Of a stretch of DNA of 5,059 nt, positions 5,023-5,059 are shown piece by piece. Source of the stretch: Thermofilum sp. GTDB taxonomy: Archaea > Thermoproteota > Thermoprotei > Thermofilales > Thermofilaceae. The number at the start of each line of letters is the position of its first letter. Position 1 is the first letter of the stretch. The notes below the pieces were generated by a model. It was given only the letters and a program-made list of their open reading frames with translations. It did no database searches and had not been told where the DNA came from. Where the stretch lies: NCBI GenBank assembly GCA_020832965.1, contig JAJHRM010000192.1, forward strand, positions 1-5,059. The letters are read 5' to 3'. The translations under genes and the position numbers were made by a program.

Positions 5023-5059
5023 ATGAAGGGTGTGCTCCTGCACGGGGGCTTGGGCACGC
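5023..5059 (+). CDS. rmlA: Glucose-1-phosphate thymidylyltransferase (RmlA), N-terminal fragment at the window edge
   Basis: The first twelve codons read MKGVLLHGGLGT, and the window ends one base into the next codon. This matches the opening beta strand and nucleotide-binding loop of sugar-nucleotidyltransferases (MKGVILxGGxGTRLRPLT), which in this family join glucose-1-phosphate and dTTP to make dTDP-glucose, the first step towards dTDP-rhamnose. His in place of the common Ala before GG is seen in archaeal members. The broken RmlC-like gene on the far left belongs to the same pathway, so the window probably cuts across one rml locus. Only the start is visible, so related nucleotidyltransferases (for example UTP- or GTP-using enzymes) cannot be excluded. 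Confidence 0.72.
   Translation, partial: MKGVLLHGGLGT

Noticed and set aside
4501..5043. Long minus-strand ORF (180 codons) opposite the coiled-coil gene
   Set aside because: It mirrors the regular codons of the coiled-coil repeats and runs through the intergenic region and the rmlA promoter. It is low-complexity and resembles no family.
1..5059. CRISPR arrays, tRNA or rRNA genes
   Set aside because: I saw no regularly spaced repeats outside the coiled-coil gene, and no tRNA-like or rRNA-like sequence on either strand.

Overview
The window looks like chromosomal DNA from a hyperthermophilic archaeon, most likely a Thermoproteota (Thermofilum-like) lineage. This is inferred from TATA-like boxes close to start codons, strong G-rich ribosome binding sites, GTG and TTG starts, heavy use of AGG/AGA for arginine, generally GC-rich coding DNA, and an archaeal nucleotidyltransferase start at the right edge. 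The lineage is not proven.

Layout. The left edge (1-252, minus strand) is the 3' part of an RmlC-like dTDP-sugar 3,5-epimerase gene whose 5' part is missing. A 41-codon ORF of unknown role (258-383, plus) lies next to it. The centre is one large gene (537-3413, plus; 958 aa) with an N-terminal Hsp90/sacsin-like (Nov-type, GHKL) ATPase domain, a long central part that I do not recognise, and a C-terminal DUF3883/Mrr-like PD-(D/E)XK nuclease-type domain. It is a good candidate for a single-gene defence or nucleic-acid conflict protein. Its base composition is strikingly patchy. Facing it (about 3426-3755, minus) is a decayed coding remnant that switches reading frame twice, possibly the C-terminal tail of a TnpB-like (IS200/IS605) protein. 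Next comes a set of small plus-strand genes: a DUF2283 protein (3918-4145), an unrecognised 75-aa ORF (4296-4523), and a 106-aa coiled-coil protein with 11- and 18-residue repeats (4528-4848) whose start lies 4 bp after the preceding stop. The right edge (5023-5059) is the beginning of rmlA, a glucose-1-phosphate thymidylyltransferase gene, with an almost leaderless promoter.

How it fits together. A broken rmlC-like gene pointing left and an intact-looking rmlA start pointing right flank about 4.8 kb of accessory DNA. This suggests that a nucleotide-sugar (rhamnose) locus was split by arrival of a mobile or defence cargo. A perfect 15-bp direct repeat (3807-3821 and 4981-4995) contains the rmlA promoter core and brackets the small-gene cassette. 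It is either a duplicated promoter or the scar of an insertion. The best candidate for an undescribed system is the ATPase-nuclease fusion gene; whether the small genes on its right work with it cannot be told from sequence alone.
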